Shown: in pieces, positions 37,901 through 48,499 of the stretch
Layout of the letters: the number at the start of each line of letters is the position of its first letter
Numbering within the stretch: position 1 is the stretch's first letter
Assembly (NCBI GenBank): GCA_030549495.1
Contig: JAUIRK010000715.1
Coordinates: 62,001 to 126,000, forward strand
Reading direction: 5' to 3'
Source: Nectonema munidae
Taxonomy: Eukaryota > Nematomorpha > Nectonematoida > Nectonematidae
Length of the DNA: 64,000 bases
Notes under the pieces: generated by a model
What the model was told of the DNA's origin: nothing
The model's database searches: none
What the model saw: only the letters and a program-made list of their open reading frames with translations
Translations under genes and position numbers: made by a program

Positions 37901-38819
37901 ATCTTTGGTGCTGGTGGAAACTTTCGAAACCCAAATGGTCCAAAACCAAAAGAACCCAAATTGTAATTCTTAAAACAGGGTTGAGGTTAGGTTTAGAAAT
38001 AGTCTTAGGATTAGTGATAGACCTATTTTATCTTAAAATTTACAGAACCTAGTTTCTGCCATTTTGGTTAATTATAATCCGCGTATCGTGAGACCAAATA
38101 ACAATTAGAAATTCGAATGATACGCGAATATATAATTAACAGTAAAAAATAGACCTCTTAATTTTTGCTATGATATTAGAAAAATTGCAAAATTTAAAAT
38201 CACATATGCTGTGCAAATGTCAACTTAATTCCGCTTCACTTTTAAAGTTTTTGAAACACTACGCATGAAACACATGCTTCGCAAAATTTAATATGCAAAA
38301 CTTTAGAGCACGTATGGTAATTTTTTCATTTGAGAACATTTATAAACAGGAGCAAGAACATAAGATTTTCAGCGGGAAGGCTCATGCCCCTAAAAATAAA
38401 TAGGTGGCGCGAGCTCTGAATACAGTGCATGCGTTTTAAAAGGATATTCTCTATAGGTATCAAGTTTCTAAAAAGTGTTTCCTGATTAAAGGAATGCAAA
38501 GAGCTTATCGTTTCTTCGCTCTAATGTAAAAAAATTTCAAACTATATCTGCATACAAAAAATAAAAAAGAATGAAAGCCAAATTTCTGTCAGTATTGAGA
38601 GTCAGAATAGGATTTTTATAAGAACTTAAAGTAGGATTTTTGTTAATATATGAAATCGCGTTGATGCGTTTTACCCACCCTCTCCCTCCTCTGGAAACAC
38701 AACAAGAATTACATTATTTATTAAGATCATATAATTATTCCAATCAAAGCAATAAAAGATATACCTGGGTTTATAATGTAAAATAATAAGCAAAGTATCA
38801 AATTTGAGAAGAGTATCAT
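28696..38819 (-). CDS. Gene B: secreted two-domain protein, tandem paralogue of gene A, 285 aa, five exons
   Basis: The assembled CDS joins 38819-38765, 36736-36498, 34378-34219, 33620-33427 and 28905-28696 (858 nt with stop), with the same GT-AG sites and phases 1, 0, 1, 0 as gene A and no interrupting stop. The signal peptide is MILFSNLILCLLFYIINP. The mature protein also has six cysteines, but one has moved: the exon-2 Cys of gene A (SCWFFF) is Val-Trp here, and exon 3 gains a Cys (SNCTLD). NQT and NCT are possible N-glycosylation sites absent from gene A. Identity to gene A by exon is about 13/18, 34/80, 40/53, 59/65 and 63/69. The intact frame and preferential conservation of coding sequence argue that both copies are, or recently were, functional. 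The family is unknown. Confidence 0.75.
29441..29740 (+). mobile_element. TTAACCCT-type MITE, copy 1 (intron 4 of gene B)
   Basis: It begins at TTAA (29441-29444) followed by CCCTCTACTAG and shares the internal marker CCTAAAATCGCTAGCTACAT with copies near 37063, 40937 and (reversed) 46823. A TTAA target with a CCC terminus is the piggyBac pattern. The right end is not resolved. Confidence 0.55.
31433..31789. mobile_element. hAT MITE (intron 4 of gene B)
   Basis: The left terminus is CAGTGTTTCCCAAACTGGGG and the right terminus is AAAGTTTGGGAACGAGTG, giving imperfect inverted repeats typical of Charlie/Zombi-like MITEs. The flanking 8-mers CATTATAT and CATTGTCT agree at six of eight positions. 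There is no coding capacity. Confidence 0.7.
32690..33130. repeat. Degenerate GAAAACTCGGTCTC repeat cluster (intron 4 of gene B)
   Basis: Variants of CAGAAAACTCGGT, AAAACTCGGTCTCA and GCAAAACTGGGTCTC recur, with an inverted relative (CTGAGACCCAATTTTTAAG) near 33105-33125. The 69-codon minus-strand ORF here (32677-32886) simply reads through these words. It is probably an eroded MITE. Confidence 0.45.
33427..33620 (-). CDS. Gene B exon 4
   Basis: The acceptor is TATATTTTTAG before 33620 and the donor is TAT|GTAAGA. It encodes VVDKIGKYYLIKENRTLDKN, then FYFIIEFDELFWKFKYRM, ending DEIKGCGSY. It is 59/65 identical to gene A. Confidence 0.75.
33730..34110 (+). mobile_element. LINE 3' fragment (intron 3 of gene B)
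   Basis: The plus-strand reading gives ELRERLGIKTEQRK, stop, FKHVERVNGLRLLKRLKV, stop, and further stops, which resembles the C-terminal tail after the RT domain of some LINEs (the W-F-K-H-V-E-R region). The last 200 bp (33906-34105) recur at 51928-52130 with both copies ending at CAAGGCAAGAG, so that is probably the 3' end of the element. Confidence 0.55.
34219..34378 (-). CDS. Gene B exon 3
   Basis: The acceptor is CTTTTCAG before 34378 and the donor is AAATG|GTAAAA. It encodes IKTDFQTFTISARMQNVDLE, then HKFTFTSNCTLDITET. It is 160 nt, exactly the length of exon 3 of gene A. Confidence 0.75.
35813..36400. mobile_element. hAT MITE (intron 2 of gene B)
   Basis: The left end is CAGGGTTTCTCAACGTGGCC and the right end contains AGGTTGAGAACGATAA. 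The flanking 8-mers TTTTAAAC (35805-35812) and ATTTAAAC (36401-36408) match at seven of eight. GGGGCCA words near both ends form sub-terminal inverted repeats. It is non-coding. Confidence 0.75.
36498..36736 (-). CDS. Gene B exon 2
   Basis: The acceptor is CTTATTTTTAG before 36736 and the donor is GAA|GTAAAA. It encodes 80 residues: IYDASFCFEV, HICMSYNQTEGVWKFFSLP, then IVNVYMKLEALYF. It is two residues shorter than gene A and highly diverged, but keeps FCFEV, HICM, FFSLP, IV-V and LYF. Confidence 0.75.
36833..36938. mobile_element. TTAA-target MITE, CCCATTTACGACCAATG family, copy 1
   Basis: The ends CCCATTTACGACCAAT and ATTGGTCTTAAATGGG are near-perfect inverted repeats, flanked by TTAA on both sides (36829-36832, 36939-36942). 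The length is 106 bp. The TTAA target and CCC termini point to mobilisation by a piggyBac-type transposase. It lies in intron 1 of gene B, just upstream of exon 2. Confidence 0.8.
37067..37420 (+). mobile_element. TTAACCCT-type MITE, copy 2 (intron 1 of gene B)
   Basis: TTAA at 37063-37066 is followed by CCCTATGTTCTGGGTG. It shares CCTAAAATCGCTAG and the block ACAAAATTTTGACATTATCT with the other copies. The right end is uncertain. Confidence 0.55.
38765..38819 (-). CDS. Gene B exon 1 (signal peptide)
   Basis: ATG is at 38819 and the donor is CCCAG|GTATAT, 55 nt as in gene A. It encodes MILFSNLILCLLFYIINP, a secretion signal. Confidence 0.75.
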
Positions 38820-38821
38820 TT

Positions 38822-39025
38822 GGGAAACAAAGAAGAAGAAATATTATGGAAAAGATTTGCTTGAAAGTAGCTCTAAGAATAAAAGAAAGACAGCATTTTA
38901 CTTTCTGTCTTACTATCTAGTTTTAATAAGTAAACAAAAACGATACGAATAAAACTATTTCTGTTCGCTTAGTCGTTCGTCAGTTTGCGTTTTTGCGAAG
39001 GAAAATGTTAAGTTACAGCAAAGAT
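38822..39025 (-). promoter_or_regulatory. Conserved upstream block of gene B
   Basis: It aligns with 23905-24110 of unit A. It carries the same TTATTAAAACTAGA (38916-38929, minus strand) about 100 nt before the ATG, and the ACGAACGACTAAGC word further upstream. It is a likely 5' UTR and core promoter. Confidence 0.4.
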
Positions 39026-39353
39026 ACAGTAAGTTGATAAAGTTTGAACATCTTTGTTTTCATTGAGATATGCTTTGTGTAAATACAAATAGCTATATAC
39101 TTCACATCGCCTAATTATTTTCCTAATAAAAGTGTAGGTGATTTAATGCCCATATACTTTATATACTTAATTACAACTTTTCATTATAAAAATGGTGTTA
39201 TTAAACAAAATTTCCCAATTTTATATGAGTTATGTTAATTTTCCTTATGAATAAATCCAGGGAAATTATTTGAACTCTCTCAAGCAGGCTTGCATTGTGT
39301 ACCGTAAACAGGGACATTGAAAAAACAAGAGACGCTAAAATAACTTCCTTACC

Positions 39354-39557
39354 CTAGTAGATTAAAATGTCTAAAAAGGATCTTTTAGCAGAGTCCATCC
39401 CAGACTGAGGATTAACGGACATTGAGGGTATTCGACCAAAATTTAACTGACAATACCTTTTCCTGTTAGGAAGCGCTTTACGTTGAAATAATGGGTGGAG
39501 TATGAAATGATAAAAATAGAATAAACATTTTGCATATGAGTTCAGAGAATAATACAT
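39354..39557 (-). other. Unassigned ORF
   Basis: A 67-codon open frame with a less AT-rich stretch (RKALPNRKRYCQLNFGRI, then PSMSVNPQSGMDSAKRSF). An acceptor-like CTTCCTAACAG and a donor-like GTAAGG bracket part of it, but the frame stops just before the donor. No homologue is recognised. It could be an exon of an unknown gene upstream of gene B or a transposon scrap. Confidence 0.2.
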
Positions 39558-39559
39558 TC

Positions 39560-40936
39560 TACCTTTTCTTCTTATTTCTTCAGCAAGAACTTAACAAAAA
39601 TATAGAAAACACCTTAAAATCATAAGATTAACGGAATTTTGATATGCAAAAGATTTTCGATTATAAAGTTTGGGCATCCAATACAGCAAAATGACTATGA
39701 CTCAAAGTTGATTGGATAAAAGTAAAAACCTCGAAACAACGGAAGTTGGCGAAATTTGAAACCTTTTTGTCAATGCGCCGCGATAAAGGAAAGAAAGCAT
39801 TAGTGAGCCTTAATGGGAATGTGTTCTTTTGAAAGTAAAAAAATTAAATTAGACAACTTACTTCACATTTCAGAGAGGCTCAAATTTAGTCTTGAAAAAT
39901 GATGGAAAATTATAAAACCGGTTTGTTCACATAAAAATTGCCAAAAGCGCCTTTGAAATATAAATGCGCATAAATTTACCTAGTAATACTTATAGATTTA
40001 TATTAGTGACGGGCTATTTTTTATACCTGAAGCATTTATCAATTATTTATCATTTAGCATAAACAAACAAAAAATTTGGTTATTTTTCGAAATTTAGGCT
40101 ATTTTTATTTTCATTTTCCTACCGCGTTCTTCTAAAAATAACACCTTAGACTTTTAGAAAGCATGAAACTTCAATATTCTTTCAGGCATATTTGAATAAA
40201 GAGTTGAAATAAGTATTATGGAAAAGAAAAAGTGAATTTTCCATCTAGAATTGTTCCCCACCTTTTTAAGATGTTTAAAAGTCAGTTTTAATTGAATTAA
40301 CACAATTAGAGTATACAAATTTTAAAAAAATTTACAAAGGAAGCAAAGCTTCAACAAATTTTTAGAAAAGAATGCAATCTTCAAAAATATTTCCGTTTAA
40401 GTGATTCCACGTAAAACTTTATCAATACACTTTTTAGGCATAATATATCGATCTATCATATAAAGAGGACTGTTCTAACAAATTCACTAAAATTAATTTT
40501 ATCACTTTAACAAGGAATTTTTTCTTAAATAAGTAGTGAAGTATCAGCATTTAATTTGGCATATCCTCCAAACTTTTTAAATAACCTTCATGAAATTACT
40601 TTATATTTTTAAATAATATAAATGTTACCGCATATAATTAAAATAATTATTATTATTATTGTTATATTGAAATAAAACCATTAAAAGTGAAATGTTTTTC
40701 GATTTCGAATAGGCGGTTGTAAACTTTGGTTATAATGAAGATTTTCAAAACAGGCTAAACAAACTACCAGAATAGAAACGAATTTTAATTTAATTTTCAT
40801 CACTTACTCTCCGATTCCTAACCTCAACACAACATCTAAAAACTTGAATTACGTAGAAAAATGGTCTTACAATTTCCTCCATGAAAAAAAGCATATATCT
40901 ATTATTTTACTATTTACTTACTCCTTCCTGAACTCA
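39560..40936. other. Intergenic, nothing recognised
   Basis: AT-rich sequence without a credible ORF, RNA gene or defined repeat. Confidence 0.4.
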
Positions 40937-40940
40937 TTAA

Positions 40941-41225
40941 CCCTATAGTGCTGGGTGCGCAAAATGCACCCCCCACCCCGTCAACTAAAAAAGTTATTGT
41001 TGAACCATATCCCTTCAAATTTTGTGAAATCGCTAGCTGCATCTTTGATATCTTTTTCATGGTAGCTGAATGATGATCCTCACATGTTAAAATCTGTCAA
41101 TCAAAATCAAAAGTTAATATTTATAAACAAAATTTTGACATTATCTGTAGTTAACCTTATAAGTCCCTTGAAAATTTATACTGATATACAGTTTTGAAAG
41201 CATAGCACTTATATAACATACATAG
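40941..41225 (+). mobile_element. TTAACCCT-type MITE, copy 3
   Basis: TTAA at 40937-40940 is followed by CCCTATAGTGCTGGGTGCG. The internal block AAATCGCTAGCTGCATCTTT and the ACAAAATTTTGACATTATCT block match copy 2. The right end is inferred from loss of similarity. Confidence 0.55.
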
Positions 41226-41622
41226 GAATGCATACACACAAATACATACATATTGACATTAGACACTGAATTACTTAAATCTCAAAAAGAGCGGTATTGT
41301 GCCTTTTCCGTAAAATATTATAAGCTTTACAGAATTCTCGAGTGAACGAATTAAATAATAATTGATTATGAATCTGTTGGTGTAATTTTTTTTTTTTAAT
41401 ATAAAAAACCTGTCAAAAAATCAATCAAACCTGTCCATCAATGTCAAATGTATAAACTTCAAAAGATAATCTACTTAACAATTTTTTTGCCAAATATTGT
41501 TTAATTAATCTAATAAACTAACTTTTTGAGTTAAATCATTTTAATATTTTTAATATTTCTTTTAATTTTTTCTTTTAAAATTTTTAATATTTCGCCTGTT
41601 GTAAATTAGATTTCACATATGA

Positions 41623-43759
41623 TAGAATTGGGCAAACTTTTTCATGAAAAGGCAGCTTTTAAAAATTTACATAGGGTGTCCCAAAAAAGTAAAGTTTTTA
41701 TTTTTGTTTTATGCACATGTTAAATCAATTCTCTCATCAATAATCAGAAATTGTGCCGAATATCATTCTTTTTAACAAGAGTTTTCTCACACCTCAAAAG
41801 AGACAAAAAATTTTGAAAAATATATTTTCGACAAAAAATAAAATTTTCTGTTATAAACAATAAACAAACGTAAAAACAAAAAAACATCAAATTTATTTTT
41901 CAAAAAAACAAAAATTACACAAAATTACTTTTTTTGGAGAAGCTATTACTTTTCTGTTATACTCAATCTGAAAAATGAGTGGTAACACCGTTAAAGTCGC
42001 TGAAAATGGGGGAGAAATTTTTAACGAAAAGAAAAAAGACATGGATTGCTTGCTCAAAAGATCTTCAATTTGAACATTTTTGAATGAAATTTCATTTGCT
42101 TCAAACCGTCTCAGATTATATTTTGAAGGTTTCTTGTTCAAAAGATTATTTAACATCAATTTCTTTTTCTCAGATGTGATAAGAGTGAAAAAAAAAGCTA
42201 GAGGTGAAAGGTTTTCGCTGAGATACCAGAGATGCCTCTTAAACTTTTTCATGGCAGTTGTCGCTATTTTATAATCAATTTTCTGATAGTCTTCAAGTGT
42301 ACAAAGAAGATTAAGGTCTAATTGGAGCATTCACAGCATGTGGAGAGTTAAACCAATCTTCTACGTAAACTGAAACAAAACGAATATTCTTCTCAGACTA
42401 TTTTCTTCATATTGTGTTAAATCAAACAATTCTCGAAATAAAAATATTTTAAGACAGCATATACACTTTGCCATCCAGCGAGATCTGTTGTAAGCTCCAG
42501 GTTGTTTTAATTTATAATTCATCTCTCCTAGAAACGCAAGGCTTAGTTTTAATAATTCTAAATAATCATCACAAGGTTGTTTTTTGAAGTCTTCTTCCCT
42601 GACGTCTTTAAACTTGCTATATTCCAAAGATTTATCAATTCATTTGCTACCATAATGCAAGATTGGTTAACATATTTTTCAAATAAAAAAAGTCTTTCTA
42701 AAACACATCTTTTAGTCGGAAGTTGCTTACAACTATGAAAGTCGGTTTCACGAATAATTCCAACTGCAAAGACAAACTTATTTTTTCTTGTTATTGCCAT
42801 TATTTTAGATAACTAAAATATAAATATAATTTATAGCATTATAAAAATAAATTATAATTTTTTTAAGATTACACTCAAAAGTGTATTTATGTGAATAATT
42901 TAAAAAAACCTACTTTTTCTGTAATCACCATTTATATTGTAAAACTAAAATAACCTCCAGAGAAGAAAACTTAAAAAACAAAAAAATTAAAAAAAATAAC
43001 ATTTAATTTTAAATTAAAAATATTTTTTTGAAAATCAAAACAACAAATAAAAAATAAAAAATGTTTAATTTTTGAGGGCCGACTTAAAATTAAAATTTTT
43101 TATCTAAATTTTGTCTGGATTTATATTTCATGTGGGAGAACCAAACTAGAATGTGCGCGATCAAAAATCTGTAACTTTATTTTTCCCATTCTGGCTTGGG
43201 ACACCCTAGGTTACATTCATTGTATAGTAAAAAGTAAAAAATTGATAATAGGCAAGACAAGCTATAAAGAACCAAACAATATGTTTTTATGATATTTATA
43301 AAAATTTTAAAGTTAAATTTCATCGAAAATTTATTGATTCAGTTTTATTTTTCTTCATCAAAATTTTAGTTTTTATGTAAATTTATTTAAACATCTGTAA
43401 GAAGTTATCATTAAAAAATATTGTTAATTATAAAACTACTTTAAAAATAATCACCAGATTTGCATTTATTATACACTTAAACAAATAAATATAAGTTAAA
43501 AGTAACTTTATCTTCAAAATTTAAAATACAAACTCAAATGTGGAAATTAAAACAGGAAAAGGAAAAAAGTAGCCATTTTGGCGAAAATAGTTTGAACGGT
43601 ATTATTGATCATATAATTTCATTTTCCAGTTAGTCAAATTTTTTTGCACCAATTATATTAAATTAACAATGAATGAGTTTAAATAACTTATTTCAGCGAA
43701 GTGTACAACAACCTTTGAATGGCTACATGTCGCCATGAAGCGTAGTTTGCCCACCTCTG
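41623..43759. mobile_element. hAT remnant hosting a second transposon
   Basis: The left end TAGAATTGGGCAAACTTTTT and the inverted right end CAGAGGTGGGCAAACTACGC match over GGGCAAACT, as in Charlie-like hATs. The flanking 8-mers ACATATGA (41615-41622) and GCATTTGA (43760-43767) match at six of eight. Apart from the inner element only about 600 bp remain, without a transposase. Confidence 0.65.
41674..43206 (-). mobile_element. DNA transposon with GGGTGTCCCAA termini and an uncharacterised transposase
   Basis: The termini GGGTGTCCCAA and TTGGGACACCC are perfect 11-bp inverted repeats, flanked by TA on both sides. The minus strand carries a broken coding region from 42800 to 41893 in at least three frames. 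Segments include KQLPTKRCVLERLFLFEKYV, DDYLELLKLSLAFLGEMN, PGAYNRSRWMAKCICCLKIF and FKRHLWYLSENLSPLAFF. From memory, these blocks recur in uncharacterised, multicopy predicted proteins of hydra and arthropod genomes; I cannot assign a superfamily. The reading frame shifts near 42600 and 42350, so it is dead. Confidence 0.7.
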
Positions 43760-44960
43760 GCATTTGACATAACTCCGAATATTTTAAAATAGACTTATAC
43801 ATATATAGTAAATCAAGCATGCTTAATTTGCTTATGAAAATTTTTTGTCACTCTAGATTTAAATAGTTGTTATTGTTTACGGCTAGCTAATTTGTAATCA
43901 TGTACATTTTCTAATTTTTTAATAATTTTCGTCGCCTTTAGAAAATCGACAGTTCTCTATTTGATCATAATGAAAGTAAATATGGTTAAATTTGGTTAAT
44001 TGAGCATTACATTAACTTTTATATATTTTAACCAAATGGATAAAATAATTTTCTCTCTTGATATATAATGATTCTATCTATGTAATCAATAAAGATGAGA
44101 CCAAATCTCGACTGAAGGCGTCCTGATATCAAGTTTGCTACAAGCCCACAAATTTTAAATGTATAAATTTATATTTTTCCTGAAATATTTTTCAATAATC
44201 CTATAGATGTGTGGGTATATGATAAATAATTGATAAAAGAGTAGGATTTTTATAAAAATAGATTAAAATGGCATAGAAAAAAAGATTACTGCGTGCTTCT
44301 CTAACTAAATCGAACACTTTTGGTACTCCTTAGTTATTCTTGTCCTTGATTTATCCACACCTGTGTGTACGAACTAAAGTGACAGCGTTGAAACATGCAT
44401 CTCAATTAGGACCTTCATTTTTAGCTACAAATTTGTTATAAGCTTATAGTCTGCACTTCATACTTTAATTTTATTATTTATTGTATAAGCATCCTTCCTT
44501 GGTAGCTCTACTTTCATCTGAAACTCATTTTTGACATTCTGTGTATTTAATTAGCCTAGAATTTACTCCTTCTCAGAGCTTTTCTATTGAAGAGAATCTT
44601 TTTGATGCTCTTAAGCTTTTTTATCAGTATGTGTCCAATATTTGATGAAACCGATATACTTTTCATTGAAAAACGGTGTAGATCTTGCGCGCTTCTTTTT
44701 AAAAATGATACAGCTCATTAAAAAACGACTACCCTGACCTCATAGATGCGAGGTCTATTACCAACTTTATTACACTAGTTATTGTAAAATTTTCTTTTTG
44801 ATCCCGCGTTTTTCTTTTAATGTTTTTTCAGGTCCCTTCTTTCACGCACACTCATATAAAAAATGATGCGTTTTGTTATTCTTTTTTCCTAATAAATATT
44901 TCATACTCAAAATGTTTACCAGATGTTGATATCCAGAAAAGAAAGTGAATCTAGTTAGAT

Positions 44961-46315
44961 GTTATATTTGTACTATATAACTAAAAATAACAATTGCGCA
45001 TATAAGCCTGACAAAATGATTTTTTGGAAAAAACTAATTTTTTGGGCATACATCGCCAACTCGATTTTCACCTTAATACCTAAATTTAATATTAAAAAAC
45101 TATATTTTTTTTAAATGTGTATGACTGTTTTTGGGAGCAATTTTTAGACCTAAATCACAAAACATCATTGATAATTCCAGATAATTTGATATTCTAATTG
45201 CGAAAACTGAGTCCAGAAATGAAATCAGCATGATGGATTTCGTATAAAAAATATATTTTATTAAAAATGTCAATGAATCTTTTTAGAAACAATATTTAGA
45301 CGAAATTGATTGTCATTTTTATACATTTTCAAACTCTAATTTCGAAAAATGAGTCAAAATTTTTTACCAGTATGTTCAAATTTTAATTAACATTCTGAAT
45401 CAATGTTTTGCTACAATTATATCATCAATCAAAATTTTAATTGATATCTGCTACAAAGTTTATATGCATATTGGAATAATTTTATATACATAACCTTTTA
45501 AAAAAGGATGAATGTTTGGAGGCACTTACGTGATTATTATATTTTTATGCAGTTTAATTAGAACCAGGTTAATTCTTATCCCATTTCGAATAACATTTTA
45601 AATGATATTTGCAGAATGGTATGAATTCGAAAGTTATGACATAAAACAAATGAGGCATCTGTCATTATTATAAATTTTTCACTGAAAACAGCTATTTTTT
45701 TTAATTTCACTTCTTAATATATTTTTGCACATTTTAAAAATAATAAATAGAGAAAAAATAATTTTAATGAAGTATGATATAATTCTGATATTCATAAAAA
45801 AAAATGATTAATTTTTAAAAGATTATTTTAAATATTATTTTTTATGTGGAAATTTTGTGATTATTTTTTATATCAAATTTATTTAACAAAATAATTTTGC
45901 TTAGCTACATAAAGAAAGAAGCATTTTTAATTAAAAAAGTAATCTTAATTCAATTAGTTTTCTTAATTTTAAGTCATATTCCATCCTTATTTTTTAACAA
46001 GTATTGCTTTTTTGGTTATGTAGAGAGGTAAAGGAGATTTGTGTGTTTTTTTATCTATCAGGTGCTATAAGAAATATTCATTGAAATGTCTTGAAATTTT
46101 AACACAATCTTGCTTTACGTATACTTTACTCTAAATTTAGTGAAATTACAATAAAGAGAAGTTAAATAAATTTAAAAATCTTACAATTAAATATAATAAG
46201 TATCTTGCCAAAGTTCAGAATATATAATGCCTCATGAGCTATGCCATGCTCCTAATAAGTGTTGTGTTCTAATATACATATGATTATAATTTTTTAAGAG
46301 TGTATTTAAGTTAAA
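44961..46315. other. Intergenic, nothing recognised
   Basis: Very AT-rich with frequent homopolymer runs; no ORF or repeat stands out. Confidence 0.4.
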
Positions 46316-46323
46316 CACTATAT

Positions 46324-46579
46324 CAGGGCTACTCAACTATTATAAGCAAAGGTCCAGTTAGACAAGTTCCAATGTATGCATAGGTCCAAAAATTTTTATT
46401 ACATGAAATGAAGAAAATAAAACAACCATCTCAGAAAAGAATTAATTTCATTAACAAATCAATGTTCATTTTAATAATAAATAATATTGAAATTTTTAAT
46501 AATAATGTTCACCTGGGGTCCAACTACAACACTCAAAAGGTCCGAATTCGGACCGCGGGCCGCCAATTGAGTACCTCTG
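46324..46579. mobile_element. hAT MITE
   Basis: The left end is CAGGGCTACTCAACT and the right end, inverted, reads CAGAGGTACTCAATTGGCGG. The flanking 8-mers CACTATAT and CACTAGAG agree at six of eight. The right half contains GGACCGCGGGCCGCC, a GC-rich block common in such elements. The 63-codon ORF inside it (46408-46599) is not a gene. Confidence 0.75.
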
Positions 46580-46599
46580 CACTAGAGCATAGGTTATAG

Positions 46600-46823
46600 A
46601 CATTATAATGTGAAAATTTTATTGAAAAAAGTGTAAATTTTATTAAAATTGGCAGTTCTTCGACATAAGATAATCATCATTCAGCTACCATCAAAATGTT
46701 ATCAAAAGACGCAGCTAGCGATTTTAGGAGAAGTTAACAAGTTTGAAAGAATATAACTCAGCCAATTTTATAATGTAGAAGTTTTAGTTGTGAGATAAAA
46801 TAACTCATACGTCATTGTAAGGG
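46600..46823 (-). mobile_element. TTAACCCT-type MITE, copy 4 (reversed)
   Basis: Read on the minus strand it starts at TTAA (46824-46827) with CCCTTACAATGACG and contains CTCCTAAAATCGCTAGCTGC, matching copies 1-3. Confidence 0.55.
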
Positions 46824-46839
46824 TTAATTATGTGCATTA

Positions 46840-48490
46840 ATTAATGGGTTGAAGAAATAGTGGTATTGAAACAAGATACTTGTGGGAGTATTCGTGCATT
46901 TGAATATTCATTCACATCTTAACAAATTAGTTATATATCTTAAATTGATCTATTTTTCACGTCGAATCTGTCTATACATAATTTATTACAAAATATAGTT
47001 AAAGCAGTTAAAATACAGTAGGCTTTACTTAACTATTAGTGGACCTATTAATAAGATATTACTAGCTTAATTTCTGAAAACAATTAGATATTTATTATCG
47101 TAAGACAATATTTAATCTACCATATATTATAATATGGATATAAAAGATATTTTTCTATGTATTTCATTTGATATAAACTAAATGGGTGAAAACTTACTGA
47201 CATTTTGTTAAATTTTAATAGTACAGTTTTCTCTGTATTAGAATAATATGAAGAGAAGGGTGTACCATATTCAACTTAACTATACTCGAAAATAAAATAT
47301 AATGACACTCTAACGAGAAAAATCTTCTTCACATTCGTGCTTCAGTATTAAATTCTCATAAATGTAATGTTCGTTTGTTATAAAAAAAAAACCCTCATTA
47401 AAAAATAAGTTTAAAACATTTTTTAAATTAATTTTATTATAACTAAATTTCTTTTTAAATAAATAATTTGTTTAGAATAAAATAAATAAAATAAAATTTA
47501 GGCAATCTTATAGATAAGGAAGTCAGTTAAATGTTAGGTTGCATTGAAATCGTAAAAAAGATAATATAAGAAGTAAAATAAGTATAAATCTAATTGGAAA
47601 AAACGCGCTCATAATTTAAAATACATTTGAGGTAATGACAAATAGGCAAGCTTTTGATATAATGTTGCATGTATCTTGAGTGAATATAGGGCATGTTTTT
47701 GCGAAAGTTTGAGAAAATATGATAATCTTTAGAATCAGACTCGCAGTCATTTTCGTCTCCATTCTCTAAATATTTGAAATTGTTAAAATTAATAATGAAT
47801 AATGTTAAGTGGGGTGTGTTTAAAAATAATCATTTTACAAATCAGAAACACTAAGTTATGTCTGGAATGACAAGGTGGTCATTTGGAACTGTTTCATTTA
47901 CGAGTTTTATTTTATTAAAGCTTGAAACACAAGTTCATTAAGGATTTTCTTTGAAGGTGATTTATATTAAAATTCGAAGGGTGCAAATAAAGGATTATTC
48001 CATATCTGCTTCACGATAAACACGAAGCTGAACTTAGTAAAAGACGCATGGATAATAAACGAAAGGATCTCGATCTTTCAATAGGAATGAATCATTGAAT
48101 CAGTAGTGATGATTTGGTGTTGATGGATTATTATTATTAGGCTTATATTGATAACTTATAACAGTTGCCAAAATGATATAGCTTACAAATATACAAACAA
48201 CCATATAATTGCATAATATGTACCTACTCTTAATACAAGTTCGGGGTGTATTTTAATGAGATCCTTGAGACCGCATTTTTGACAAGATTGATATATATTT
48301 TGTTAGTCCATTCTCATGCAGTCACTCAGATGAACAACCATGACTCGTTATCTATATTTCATAGATTTCCTTCAGAAATCGTTTAGTTTCGACTATTCTC
48401 GATAACTATGAGTCCACCGTTTAACTTTTTAATTGCAAATCAAAAACGATAAATATGGTAACCAACGTGAAAAACTTTTGTAAATTATCT
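46840..48490. other. Intergenic, nothing recognised
   Basis: AT-rich; no convincing ORF, RNA gene or element boundary. Confidence 0.4.
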
Positions 48491-48499
48491 TTTTGGAAG

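Larger units (their letters stand above)
27155..39025 (-). repeat. Tandem duplication unit B
   Basis: This is the second copy of the unit at 6951-24110: same exon order and strand, same 3' flank (broken by a nested transposon at 27554-28575) and the same upstream block. It is shorter, chiefly because introns 1, 3 and 4 carry less inserted DNA. Confidence 0.85.
41340..44960. repeat. Dispersed repeat, copy 2, interrupted by nested transposons
   Basis: 41340-41622 and 43760-44960 together match 11080-12900 in order and orientation; the gap is a hAT remnant that itself contains another element. This copy carries no exon of genes A/B, so it is a dispersed repeat and not a third gene copy. Confidence 0.65.

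Noticed and set aside
41340-44960. A third copy of the secreted-protein gene
   Set aside because: The similarity to unit A is confined to a segment of intron 4 that unit B lacks; no exon is present, so it is a dispersed repeat.
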